DNA of 64,000 nucleotides from Sphingomonas sp. SRS2 (GTDB lineage: Bacteria > Pseudomonadota > Alphaproteobacteria > Sphingomonadales > Sphingomonadaceae): the NCBI RefSeq assembly GCF_000971055.1, contig NZ_LARW01000040.1:1-64000 (forward strand), written 5' to 3'. The notes beneath the pieces were generated by a model. It was not told the origin of the DNA. It worked only from the letters and a program-made list of their open reading frames with translations, and did no database searches. This document shows positions 24,498 to 32,697 of this stretch, in pieces. Position 1 is the stretch's first letter. Each line of letters starts with the position of its first letter. Made by a program: the position numbers and the translations under genes.

Positions 24498-25823
24498 TCA
24501 TGCCGCTTGTAGCTTGCCGCTGAATAGTTGCTGCTGTTCCGCATAGAGGCGGTCGATCAGCCGTCCTGCCGGCACCGCCACGTCTTCCCAGCCGATCGCA
24601 TGATCCTCCGCGACCGGCCGCACCAGCGTGCAGCCAAGCGCAAGGCCGAGCGGAAGCAGCCGGTCGCGTTCGATGACGTCGCTATTCTCGGCGACGCCAT
24701 AGGCCTCATAGCCGCCGAACTCGCCGATTACCTCGCCGGGCCGGAGCGGTTTCTTCGCCATTGCGATAACGCCGACGCGCGGTGGCCCGGCGGGCGCAAG
24801 CACCGCATCCCCGAACAGCGCAGCCCGTGCTATCGATGTCGGCACCTCGAAATGGCAGAGATGATAAGGCGTCGAGAAGCAATAATAGGGTCCGGTACCC
24901 AGCTTGTAGAGGTTGAGGAAATGCTGCTGCCGGGGATCGTCATGCGTCCCCAGCACAAACACCCCCGGCCCCGGCCGCGCGCCCACCACATAGTCGACCA
25001 GCCCCGTCGATGCTCCGTCCAGCGCATCAGCGAAGGCTGAAACGGTCTCCTCCAGCGGGACCAGGGGGGACGTGGGGTCCCCGCCGGAGAAGTCAGGGCC
25101 GATCATGCCACGACGGGCCACGGTAAAGCCGGTGCCGTTGGCGACGATCGCTTGTTCGTAGGAAATCTTGGTGCCATCGGCGAAGGAGGCGACCATCGCG
25201 GCCTTCTGGCCCCATTTCTCGGCAAAGGCCCGCTGCGTCGCTGGATTTCGCTTTGGATCGTGCAGTCCCTTGATGTTCCCGCACAGCACTGGCTTGACGC
25301 CGAGCCCGGCCACGAAGCGGAACAGGTTCATCTGAACGCCCGGCTGGTCGCCATCGGAAAAGCTGTAGATCACCCCTGCCGCGTCGGCCCGGGCCTTCAG
25401 GATCGGGCCGACGGTGCCATCGACCTCGGCATTCATCTGGACGACGTGCTTCCCCGCGCGAATTGCAGCCACGATCACCGCGGCGGCATAGTCGATCGAG
25501 CCCGTAACCTCGACGACGACATCGACGCCATCGGCCTCCGCAAGCCCGATCGCATCCTCGGTGACAGCGTGCTGCCCCGCGGCGATCGCGGCCTCGATAG
25601 CGCGGCGGGAGTCGCACAGGCGCGGCGTGATGCCCATCGCCTCGAACGCCGCGCTGGCCGGTCCGATGTTGCGATTGGCGAGCGCGACCACCGTCATCCC
25701 GGGCGTTACCGTGACGATCTGCCGGACGATCGCGGCGCCCTGGAAACCTGCGCCGACGATGCCGACGCGGATCGGCCGCCCCTCCTCCTCGCGGCGGCGC
25801 AACGCGGTATCGACCAGTATCAT
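24498..25823 (-). CDS. NAD(P)-dependent oxidoreductase with SAF domain
   Basis: 441 aa. It has a Rossmann motif VGIVGAGFQGAAIVRQ, then a homoserine-dehydrogenase-like middle (VVVEVTGSIDYAAAVIVAAI, KHVVQMNAEVDGTVGP). The C-terminal SAF-type region holds KKPLRPGEVIGEFGGYEAYG. Such proteins recur in sugar and glycan loci, with unproven reactions. The start is ATG 25823 with GGAAGGA upstream; the longer frame overlaps rfbF and is rejected. It lies between rfbF and rfbC, so it probably reduces or oxidises an intermediate of the same nucleotide-sugar route. Confidence 0.8.
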   Translation of the reverse strand: MILVDTALRRREEEGRPIRVGIVGAGFQGAAIVRQIVTVTPGMTVVALANRNIGPASAAFEAMGITPRLCDSRRAIEAAIAAGQHAVTEDAIGLAEADGVDVVVEVTGSIDYAAAVIVAAIRAGKHVVQMNAEVDGTVGPILKARADAAGVIYSFSDGDQPGVQMNLFRFVAGLGVKPVLCGNIKGLHDPKRNPATQRAFAEKWGQKAAMVASFADGTKISYEQAIVANGTGFTVARRGMIGPDFSGGDPTSPLVPLEETVSAFADALDGASTGLVDYVVGARPGPGVFVLGTHDDPRQQHFLNLYKLGTGPYYCFSTPYHLCHFEVPTSIARAALFGDAVLAPAGPPRVGVIAMAKKPLRPGEVIGEFGGYEAYGVAENSDVIERDRLLPLGLALGCTLVRPVAEDHAIGWEDVAVPAGRLIDRLYAEQQQLFSGKLQAA

Positions 25824-25845
25824 ATCTGCCCGTCCTTCCCGCCGG

Positions 25846-26625
25846 TCATGCCCACACCTTCCACGGCGCGTCGCCTCTGGCCCAGAGATCCTCGAGCAGA
25901 TGCTTGTCGCGCAGCGAGTCCATGCTCTGCCAGAAGCCGTCATGATGGTAGCTGGCCAGCTTGCCCCTCGCGATCAGCCGGTCCATCGGCTCGGCTTCGA
26001 GAGTGGTCTGGTCGCCATCGATCAGGTCGAGCATCTCGGGCTCGCAGACGAAGAAGCCGCCATTGATCAGGCCACCGTCCGCCACACCCTTTTCGCGAAA
26101 ACCATGGACCAGCCTGCGGTCGTCACTGAAGCGCAGCGCGCCGTATCGTCCGGGCTGAGTGACGGCGGTAAGCGTGCACCAGGCATCGGTCGATTCATGT
26201 GTGGCGACGAGCGCTGGAATATCGACGTTGCTGACGCCGTCGCCATAAGTCAGCCCGAAGCGGCCATCCTGAAGCAGGTGCCGCGCGCGCAGCAGGCGTC
26301 CACCAGTCAGCGTATCGATCCCGGTGCCGACCACCGTGACCCGCCAGTCCTCACCGACCGCCTCCAGCCATTCGACATCGCCCGATTTCAGGTCGATCGT
26401 GAAATCGCAGGCCTTGCTGCGATAGCTCAGGAAATAATCGCGGATGAAGTCGACCTTGTAGCCGCCGATCACCACGAAGTCCTTATAGCCGTGGTGAGCA
26501 TAGATCTTCATGATGTGCCACATGATCGGACGACCGCCGATCTCGACCATAGGCTTGGGCCGCACGGTGGTTTCTTCGCTCAAACGGGTACCGAACCCGC
26601 CGGCTAGCAGGGCAATCTTGCGCAT
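25846..26625 (-). CDS. rfbF: Glucose-1-phosphate cytidylyltransferase
   Basis: 259 aa, the normal RfbF length. The N-terminus KIALLAGGFGTRLSEETTVRPKPMVEIGG is the nucleotidyltransferase signature with the family's TTVRPKPM insertion. FGLTYGDGVSNVDI carries the metal-binding Asp. GYKVDFIRDYF and the C-terminal SMDSLRDKHLLEDLW are RfbF hallmarks. It makes CDP-glucose from CTP and glucose-1-phosphate. A CDP-glucose 4,6-dehydratase (RfbG), the normal next step, is not seen in the window. Confidence 0.95.
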   Translation of the reverse strand: MRKIALLAGGFGTRLSEETTVRPKPMVEIGGRPIMWHIMKIYAHHGYKDFVVIGGYKVDFIRDYFLSYRSKACDFTIDLKSGDVEWLEAVGEDWRVTVVGTGIDTLTGGRLLRARHLLQDGRFGLTYGDGVSNVDIPALVATHESTDAWCTLTAVTQPGRYGALRFSDDRRLVHGFREKGVADGGLINGGFFVCEPEMLDLIDGDQTTLEAEPMDRLIARGKLASYHHDGFWQSMDSLRDKHLLEDLWARGDAPWKVWA

Positions 26626-26636
26626 GATCCCTCCCG

Positions 26637-27707
26637 TCAGGCCGCGATGGCGGCGGTGTCGGCGGGACGCAGCCAGCGCAGGCTTTCGGAGAGCCGTCCG
26701 CTGGCTATATGATCCTGCAGGATGCGCAACCGGATCAGCGGAGACGCGCGGAAATCGGCATCGGCGAATCCCATGCTCCGTAGACCAGCGACGAGTTCGT
26801 CGATCGACTGGGCGAGGCTCACGCGCGGCAGATGATTGGGCGCGAGCGACGCGAATTTGCTGAAGTCGACCTGATAGGACCGGCTGTCGGCGGGAGCATC
26901 GGTGTTGATGTTCACTGTCGTCCCCGGGACCGCCGCAGCGACCGCATTGGCGAGATCGCGAACCTGATAGTTGGCGCTGTCGATACCGGCGTTCACCACC
27001 AGGAACCGGCCCCCGTTGCTCGCCGGACGCATCGCCGCCCAGTCGATCGCGCGGGCCATGTCCTGGGTGTCGATCAGCGGGCGCCAGGGGGTGCCATCGC
27101 TGAGCACGGTAATCTCGCCAGAGGCCAGCGCGCAGGCGACGAAATCGTTGAGAACAAGGTCAAGCCGAAGCCTGTCCGACATGCCGCAGGCCGTGGCGAA
27201 GCGCAGGCAGGTCACGACCATGTCGCCGTCGAGCCCTTCTAGTTCGGTCTCGGTGCCGATCTTCGAAGCGGCATAGTCGGTCACGGGATTGAGCGAATCA
27301 CCCTCCCGGCGGGGGCCGCCATCAGCGACGCCATAGACGCTGCAACTTGACGCGAACACGAAGTTGCGAACACCGGCGGCGTTGGCCATCCGGCCGATAC
27401 GCACCGACGTGTCCTGATTGATCGCCCGCGTCACCGCGGCGAAGCGGCTCCCCATCGGATCATTGGAAACCGCGGCAAGGTGGACGATGACATCGTAGCC
27501 CTTGAGCGCGCCTTCATCGAGCTCCCGGACATCGCCGAAAATCTGCCGGTCGAGTTGGCGTTCGGGGAGTTGCGTAGTGCCGGTCAGGCAATGCGCGAAA
27601 TAGCCATTGTCGAAGCCATCGATGGTCGCGCCGCGATGATTTTCGCGAAGGTGCCGTACGACGGCGGGGCCGACATAGCCCATATTACCGGTAACGAGGA
27701 TCCGCAT
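26637..27707 (-). CDS. NAD-dependent sugar epimerase/dehydratase (extended SDR)
   Basis: 356 aa. It has the nucleotide-binding ILVTGNMGYVGPAVVRHL, then VIVHLAAVSNDPMGSRF, the catalytic ASSCSVYG and the YAASK active-site pair. It lacks the Asp-Glu dyad (TDEVYG) of 4,6-dehydratases, so an epimerase or reductase is more likely. Start ATG 27707 has GGAAAGGGA upstream; longer starts are rejected. It is first in the minus-strand run with rfbF, the SAF oxidoreductase and rfbC (gaps of 9-22 bp), so the four genes form one operon for an activated sugar. Confidence 0.9.
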   Translation of the reverse strand: MRILVTGNMGYVGPAVVRHLRENHRGATIDGFDNGYFAHCLTGTTQLPERQLDRQIFGDVRELDEGALKGYDVIVHLAAVSNDPMGSRFAAVTRAINQDTSVRIGRMANAAGVRNFVFASSCSVYGVADGGPRREGDSLNPVTDYAASKIGTETELEGLDGDMVVTCLRFATACGMSDRLRLDLVLNDFVACALASGEITVLSDGTPWRPLIDTQDMARAIDWAAMRPASNGGRFLVVNAGIDSANYQVRDLANAVAAAVPGTTVNINTDAPADSRSYQVDFSKFASLAPNHLPRVSLAQSIDELVAGLRSMGFADADFRASPLIRLRILQDHIASGRLSESLRWLRPADTAAIAA

Positions 27708-28288
27708 ATATATCCCTTTCCAGATATGCCACGGCCAGGGCCCCTGGACCCCAACGTACCCCCCGGTACTGCAGTAAAAACCGGCGCGGATTCGGCCCCA
27801 CAGCCAAATGGTCGCTCCAGTAAAAACCCCGTGCAACTTGGTAGGACAAAACTTGGATCGGACTTGTAACGGCTAGATAGGAACATGATCCGATGCGTCC
27901 GTCAACCGCATTTGTGCAATGCAACCTGTTGACAGCCGCGATTACAACAAGCAGCATGAAGAAGATCATTTCGATACGTCATCGAAATAATGTCTTTACC
28001 GACCATTTTGAGTAAAGTTTGGGGGTGGCGCCGGACTTACCGGAGTATCGCTGCGATGTTGTTAGATTATATTAGAGCCTGCATGCCTAACGCGACGAAG
28101 CGTGCGGTTTTTAAGCTATCGTGCAGAGTAAACTTACTCAGGTTAGTCGAAGGTTCAGCTTCGCTGTCCTTTCTCCCGCGCCGGTTCGAAACACTGGCGC
28201 CGAGCCCCTTGCTGCTAAGCAGCATGGTTCGGACCGTATGTCCGGTGGAACGGACTGACAGCTCCGGCGATGGGAGAATCTCCTTCAT
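27708..28288. promoter_or_regulatory. Divergent promoter region of the nucleotide-sugar operon
   Basis: 581 bp without a supported gene between divergent transcripts; moderately AT-rich around 27880-28140. It contains TGCAATGCAAC (27915-27925), a palindrome shared with two other promoter regions of the locus, directly followed by a TTGACA hexamer (27929-27934). Open frames within it have no family resemblance or ribosome-binding sites. Confidence 0.5.
27915..27925 (+). promoter_or_regulatory. Candidate operator TGCA-A-TGCA
   Basis: TGCAATGCAAC here matches the sites at 34961-34971 and, reversed, at 35229-35237. It is self-palindromic around one central base and abuts a TTGACA -35-like hexamer at 27929. 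The binding protein is unknown. Confidence 0.45.
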
Positions 28289-29116
28289 ATGATCATCGCA
28301 GACGACCACCGCGCCGATGCATCGGCCGCTACGACAGGCGAGATGGCGCAGCCTCTGCTGCTTTCCCATGTCCGCGACGACATGACCGCCATTTTTGGGG
28401 CAACCGCCCGCTCTTTTCCCGCCCCGCCTCATGCCATGCCTGTGCGGAAGGCCGATGACCCGAAGACCTATGCAGCATTCCATCGACGCCGCCGAATCGC
28501 CGCCGGCCCGCTCGTCTGTGCGGCGCTGGCCGGGCTGCTGCTTGGCGTAGTTGCGGTCGGGATACCGCAGCTAACAGGCCATATGACAGCGCCGCGCAAG
28601 ATTGTGGCGCCCGCTGCGACCGTCGCGGAAAATCCGTTCGAAGCGGCGCCCGCCCTCCCGATTCGTACGGCAGCCGCGCAGCCGCCAGCTGCGACGCCCG
28701 ATCCGCCCGTCGCCAAGGCGATAAATTCGCCCGTTGCCAAGGCGATAAATCCGCCGGTCGCCAAGGCGATTATGGTGGAAAGAACGCCCACGAAGCCGGT
28801 CACGCGGTCCGACGAAGCTCGGGCCTCTGCCGAAGCGCCGCCCGGAGGCTCACAATGCGCAGGCGATCGACTCGAGCGCCATTGGTGCATGCGGCACGAC
28901 ATATTGGAAGCCGACCGGGCCTTGCGCCTGGCTTATGCCCGGGCGATCCGCGAAGGTGTCGAGCGGCGCTTCCTGGTTGCGCATCAGCGGCGCTGGACCC
29001 AGCTCCGCGACCGCGCCACGCGCGATCCCGACGCCGTCCTGGCCGGCTACCGCGAACTGGCCGACGACCTCGAGCGACTCGCGGTCAACGGCCGGCGACA
29101 GGACCGGATATCATGA
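28289..29116 (+). CDS. Membrane-anchored protein with Pro/Ala repeats and LprI-like C-terminus
   Basis: 275 aa. A cytoplasmic N-terminus is followed by one membrane helix at about 73-95 (AAGPLVCAALAGLLLGVVAVG) and a long Pro/Ala-rich linker. The linker contains three 8-residue repeats of the form (P/S)PVAKAIN, about residues 139-162. The C-terminal ~75 residues (CAGDRLERHWCMRHDILEADRAL, then a basic helical region) resemble the lysozyme-inhibitor LprI-like fold with two Cys. This suggests a periplasmic protein tethered to the inner membrane. The start has no clear ribosome-binding site; internal Met residues are possible. Function unknown. Confidence 0.65.
   Translation: MIIADDHRADASAATTGEMAQPLLLSHVRDDMTAIFGATARSFPAPPHAMPVRKADDPKTYAAFHRRRRIAAGPLVCAALAGLLLGVVAVGIPQLTGHMTAPRKIVAPAATVAENPFEAAPALPIRTAAAQPPAATPDPPVAKAINSPVAKAINPPVAKAIMVERTPTKPVTRSDEARASAEAPPGGSQCAGDRLERHWCMRHDILEADRALRLAYARAIREGVERRFLVAHQRRWTQLRDRATRDPDAVLAGYRELADDLERLAVNGRRQDRIS
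28703..28774 (+). repeat. Three tandem 24-bp repeats inside the coding region
   Basis: Units at 28703-28726, 28727-28750 and 28751-28774 share the core GTCGCCAAGGCGATAAAT with few changes. They encode the PVAKAI repeats of the linker. Such in-frame repeats are prone to length variation between strains. Confidence 0.85.
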
Positions 29117-29904
29117 GCGGAGCACTTGCCTTCGCCGAACCGCGCTCCGCTTCGCCAGCGCCCCATGTCGATGGTCAGCTGGCCTATGCGATTGGCGATG
29201 TCCACGGCTGCTACGGGCTGTTCCGCGACCTTCTGGCGAAAATCGCCCGCGACGCCGCCATGACGGCAAACGGTCGCCGGCCGATCATTATCCAGCTCGG
29301 CGACCTGATCGATCGCGGCCCGCATTCGGCGCAGGTGGTGGAGGCCGCGACATGGCTCCAGCGGCGTGGAGACATCGAGTTCCAGCAGTTGATGGGCAAT
29401 CACGAGCGCGCGATGCTCGACTTCCTGGAGCAGCCGGACGGCGAGGGCTGGCTGATGTTCGGTGGCGGCGCGACGATGCGGTCCTACGGCGTCGAACCGC
29501 CCGCGCTGGACGCGCCCGCCACGACTTTCATCGCGGCGCGCGATGCGATGTTGCAAAGGATGCCCGCTTCGCACCTTCGCAGCATCGAACATGCCAGGTC
29601 GATGGTGACGTTGGGCGACTACGCCTTCGTCCATGCCGGCATCAAGCCAGGCGTCGCGCTGGCGGAACAGGAAGAAGATGCTCTGCTATGGATCGGCGAA
29701 GAGTTTACGGAATCCCGGGCGCCGTTCGAGAAGATCGTCGTCCACGGCCATACGATCGAGAATGAAGCCCGCATCCGCCCTAACCGCATCGGTATCGACA
29801 CGGGCGCCTATATGTCAGGAATCCTGACCGCGCTTCGGATCGAGGATGGCGATATGCGGTTAATTCAGGCTGGAAAGGAGAGCGGCCATGACATGCCGCT
29901 GTAA
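29113..29904 (+). CDS. Metallophosphatase (PPP-family serine/threonine or Ap4A phosphatase-like)
   Basis: 263 aa with all calcineurin-like phosphoesterase motifs in order: GDVHGCY (about 29-35), LGDLIDRGPHS, MGNHERAM, then FVHAGIKPG and VVHGHTIE. The family binds two metal ions and hydrolyses phosphoesters of proteins or dinucleoside polyphosphates. Its ATG overlaps the stop of the preceding gene by 4 nt (29113-29116), so the two are translationally coupled, which hints at a joint envelope or polysaccharide-control role. The earlier in-frame extension lies inside the upstream gene and is rejected. Confidence 0.9.
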   Translation: MSGALAFAEPRSASPAPHVDGQLAYAIGDVHGCYGLFRDLLAKIARDAAMTANGRRPIIIQLGDLIDRGPHSAQVVEAATWLQRRGDIEFQQLMGNHERAMLDFLEQPDGEGWLMFGGGATMRSYGVEPPALDAPATTFIAARDAMLQRMPASHLRSIEHARSMVTLGDYAFVHAGIKPGVALAEQEEDALLWIGEEFTESRAPFEKIVVHGHTIENEARIRPNRIGIDTGAYMSGILTALRIEDGDMRLIQAGKESGHDMPL

Positions 29905-29905
29905 C

Positions 29906-30049
29906 TCAGCCGAGTATGTAGCGGGCGAGCATCCATCCGCCGCCGATCACGACAACCCAGCACCCTATAGCGAGCGAGACGGCGATAAGACCCCGCACAG
30001 CGCCCGGAAAGCGATACTCATTTTCCGTTACAGTAACTGGCTGTTCCAT
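29906..30049 (-). CDS. Small single-helix membrane protein
   Basis: 47 aa from ATG 30049: a short polar head (MEQPVTVTENEYRFPGAVRG), then one hydrophobic helix and a short basic end (ARYILG). A longer frame to 30232 adds a segment of atypical composition and is less likely. The helix resembles that of the small protein at 52428-52622: both have P..A-(V/L)-R-x-L-x-A-V-x-L and a W-V-x-V end. Function unknown. Confidence 0.5.
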   Translation of the reverse strand: MEQPVTVTENEYRFPGAVRGLIAVSLAIGCWVVVIGGGWMLARYILG

Positions 30050-30438
30050 TCGCCTACGCAAATATGCACGCAAGCTGCGAGCCGGAGATACCGTGGGACG
30101 AACAGACAGGAACGCGGCATTAAGACGTCGGCCATGGTCGTCCCCTCCCGTCTCAGTTCCGGTCTTATCTGGCGCCCGTTTCACACCATCGGGTGTAAAG
30201 GCATCACTGGTCGCGAGCAAGCCGCGATTCACCTTGGGTTAATACTGAATAGCTTTGCTGCATTCCTCCATGCCGCGGCGGTTTTTTTGAGACGATCGCT
30301 TCTTTCCTCAGGGTGGATCGAAGTACATCGTCATGGAATTTCACCATTTCCGTCAGCATCCTCGCCCGCCTGCGCGCACCCCGCCATGCGGGGCCGCGGT
30401 TGCCAGATAGCGGAGACGATCTTGCCAGGTGTCCCAGC
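30050..30438. other. Intergenic region before the GT2-GT4 gene
   Basis: 389 bp. It holds a small hairpin CCCCGC-CAT-GCGGGG (30379-30393) about 45 bp before the glycosyltransferase start and a T-run at 30284-30290 after a short GC dyad. I see no gene or clear promoter. Confidence 0.35.
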
Positions 30439-32697
30439 ATGAACCAGCCGACCGACCGACCGACGGTCAGCGTCATCGTCGCCTGCTTCAACGCCGCCGG
30501 GTATCTGCGAGCGTCGGTGCGGTCGGCGCTGGACCAGTCGCTGCGCGAGATTGAGGTAATCATTATCGATGACGGCTCGACCGACGACAGCGCGTCGATC
30601 GCACGGGAGCTGGCCGCCGCCGATCGCCGTGTCCGCCTTCACCTGATGGAGCGCAATGGCGGCCCTGCCGCGGCGCGCAATCGAGGATTCGATCTGGCCC
30701 GCGGGCGCTTCGTCGCAATTCTCGACAGCGACGACCTCTATCATCCCGAACGGTTGAAGCGGCTCGTGACGATCTGCGACGCCGTCGATGCCGATATGAT
30801 CGCCGACGACATGATCATTTTCGACGACGAGAACCGCAGCGCGCCTACCTTTTTCTTCCGGTATGGCAGGGCCGCGAACGGCGCCTGGGTGACGCTGGCC
30901 GGCTATTTCCGGGAAAGCGTGCTGTATGGCCGACACCCCAATCTGGGTTTCCTGAAACCGCTGATCCGGCTCGATCTCATCCGGGACCATGGCATCCGCT
31001 ATGACGAAAGCCTGCGGATCGCCGAGGATGACGAACTCGTGATCCAGCTGCTGCGCGCCGGCGCACGCTATCGTACGGTCGCCGAGGCCGGCTATTTCTA
31101 CCGCAAACATGGCTCGTCGACCTCGCACCGCCTCTCGCTGGTGAACGTCGAGGCGATGGTGATGGCGGGCGCGCGGCTGGCCGCCGACCTACGTGACGCG
31201 CCAGCCGACATCCGCAACGCGCTCGCCCGGCGCAACCGCGCTCTGCGCAACACGCGAGACTTCACCCTGAGCGTCCAAGCGCTGAAGGCACGTCGCCCGG
31301 GCCGCGCTGCCGCGCTGGCGATCAGCCGCCCCGGCCTTCTCCCCCTGTTCGGGATGCCGGTCGCATCGAAGGTGAAAAGACTTTTCAGCCGCAGCGGCAC
31401 CGAGACAATCAATGCAGGCCCGCCCCGGGCCTGCGTCATCAGCAACCAGCGGCTGGTCGGCGCGACCAACGGCAGCTCGGCCTATCTGATCGACCTCGCG
31501 CGCTCGACGCGGGCGGCGGGACACGAGCCGCACCTGGTGCAGCCATCCCCCGCCCTGTTCGGACGGACGCCCTTCTTCCGGCTCCGTCCGGAGATGAAGG
31601 TGTTCGCATCGCACAAAGTACATGGAGCGATGCGTATCGGCGACTGGATGGTTGCGCGCGATCCAAGGGTCTGGGGCAAGGCTGCCATCGGCATCGTCCG
31701 GCGCATGGCGCGCAGGTTCGGTGTCGAAGCGCGCTGGACAATAGATCGTCCCGCCCCCTATGCGATCACCGCTCCCTGGACCAAGGCCGATCAACTCTTT
31801 GTCACCGCCCACGCCCGTCCGAACGCCGATATCGTCATCGCCGATTATATGTTCCTGGCGCGCGCCTTGCCTTATGTTGCGCGTCCGAATGCGCCCAGCG
31901 CAATCGTGATGCACGACCTGTTCCACGCGCGATCAGGCGGCTTTGCAGCGACCGGCGACCGCGACAGCGTTGCGGGCATCAGCCGCGATGGCGAACTGGC
32001 CCTGCTCGGCAAGGCCGATGCGGTGATCGCGATCCAGGCCGCCGAAGCGGACTTCATCACACGCGCCCTGCCCGACCGCATGGTGATCCTGGCGCCGATG
32101 GCCGCGCAGCCCGTCGACGCGCCGCAGCCCGGCGATGCTGGCCGCCTGCTGTTCGTCGGCAGCAACACCGCACCCAATGTCCACGGCCTGCGCTGGTTTA
32201 TCGACCAGGTCTGGCCGCAGTTGCGCGCCGCACGGCCCGAACTGCGGCTGGATGTCGCCGGATCGGTGGCGGCCGCCTTCCCTCAGGCGGCACCAGGCGT
32301 GATCTTTCACGGCATGGTTGATGATCTGGCGGTGCTCTACCGCGACGCCGGAGTCGTCATCTCGCCGCTGCTTCACGGTTCGGGCCTCAAGATCAAGCTC
32401 ATCGAGGCATTGGCACATGGCAAGGCGGTAGTAGCCACCGGCGTGACGCTGCAGGGCGTCGAAGACACCGCCAGTCATGCCGTCCTCCGGGCCGATAACG
32501 CGGACGATTTCGCCCGTGCCATTCTCGGCCTGACTGCCAACGACGCGCCGCGCGCCGCGCTCGCCGCCCAGGCGATCGAGGCAGCCCGAGTGCATTTTTC
32601 GCCCGCTATATGTTATCAATCATTTCGGGACTGGCTCGCCGGAACACCTGGCCGGCAACCACCCCATAGTAACGAGGAAGCAAGATTATGCGCCTGA
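30439..32697 (+). CDS. Two-domain glycosyltransferase (GT2 plus GT4-like)
   Basis: 752 aa. Residues 1-300 are a GT-A family 2 enzyme (VSVIVACFNAAGYLRASV, IIDDGSTDDSASIA, AILDSDDLYHPERL). From about 320 a GT-B domain follows, ending with LLFVGSNTAPNVHGLRWFID and the nucleotide-sugar site SPLLHGSGLKIKLIEALAHGKAVVAT. Two different glycosidic bonds of the repeat unit could be made by one polypeptide. The start is ATG 30439; earlier Met codons add unrelated sequence. The stop overlaps the ugd start by 10 bp. Confidence 0.9.
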   Translation: MNQPTDRPTVSVIVACFNAAGYLRASVRSALDQSLREIEVIIIDDGSTDDSASIARELAAADRRVRLHLMERNGGPAAARNRGFDLARGRFVAILDSDDLYHPERLKRLVTICDAVDADMIADDMIIFDDENRSAPTFFFRYGRAANGAWVTLAGYFRESVLYGRHPNLGFLKPLIRLDLIRDHGIRYDESLRIAEDDELVIQLLRAGARYRTVAEAGYFYRKHGSSTSHRLSLVNVEAMVMAGARLAADLRDAPADIRNALARRNRALRNTRDFTLSVQALKARRPGRAAALAISRPGLLPLFGMPVASKVKRLFSRSGTETINAGPPRACVISNQRLVGATNGSSAYLIDLARSTRAAGHEPHLVQPSPALFGRTPFFRLRPEMKVFASHKVHGAMRIGDWMVARDPRVWGKAAIGIVRRMARRFGVEARWTIDRPAPYAITAPWTKADQLFVTAHARPNADIVIADYMFLARALPYVARPNAPSAIVMHDLFHARSGGFAATGDRDSVAGISRDGELALLGKADAVIAIQAAEADFITRALPDRMVILAPMAAQPVDAPQPGDAGRLLFVGSNTAPNVHGLRWFIDQVWPQLRAARPELRLDVAGSVAAAFPQAAPGVIFHGMVDDLAVLYRDAGVVISPLLHGSGLKIKLIEALAHGKAVVATGVTLQGVEDTASHAVLRADNADDFARAILGLTANDAPRAALAAQAIEAARVHFSPAICYQSFRDWLAGTPGRQPPHSNEEARLCA

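Noticed and set aside
27990-28292. 100-codon frame in the divergent intergenic region
   Set aside because: No ribosome-binding site, no family resemblance, and composition unlike the genes; region is better explained as promoter DNA.
30379-30393. CCCCGC-CAT-GCGGGG hairpin before the GT2-GT4 gene
   Set aside because: Six-base stem without T-run in GC-rich DNA; too weak to call an attenuator or terminator.
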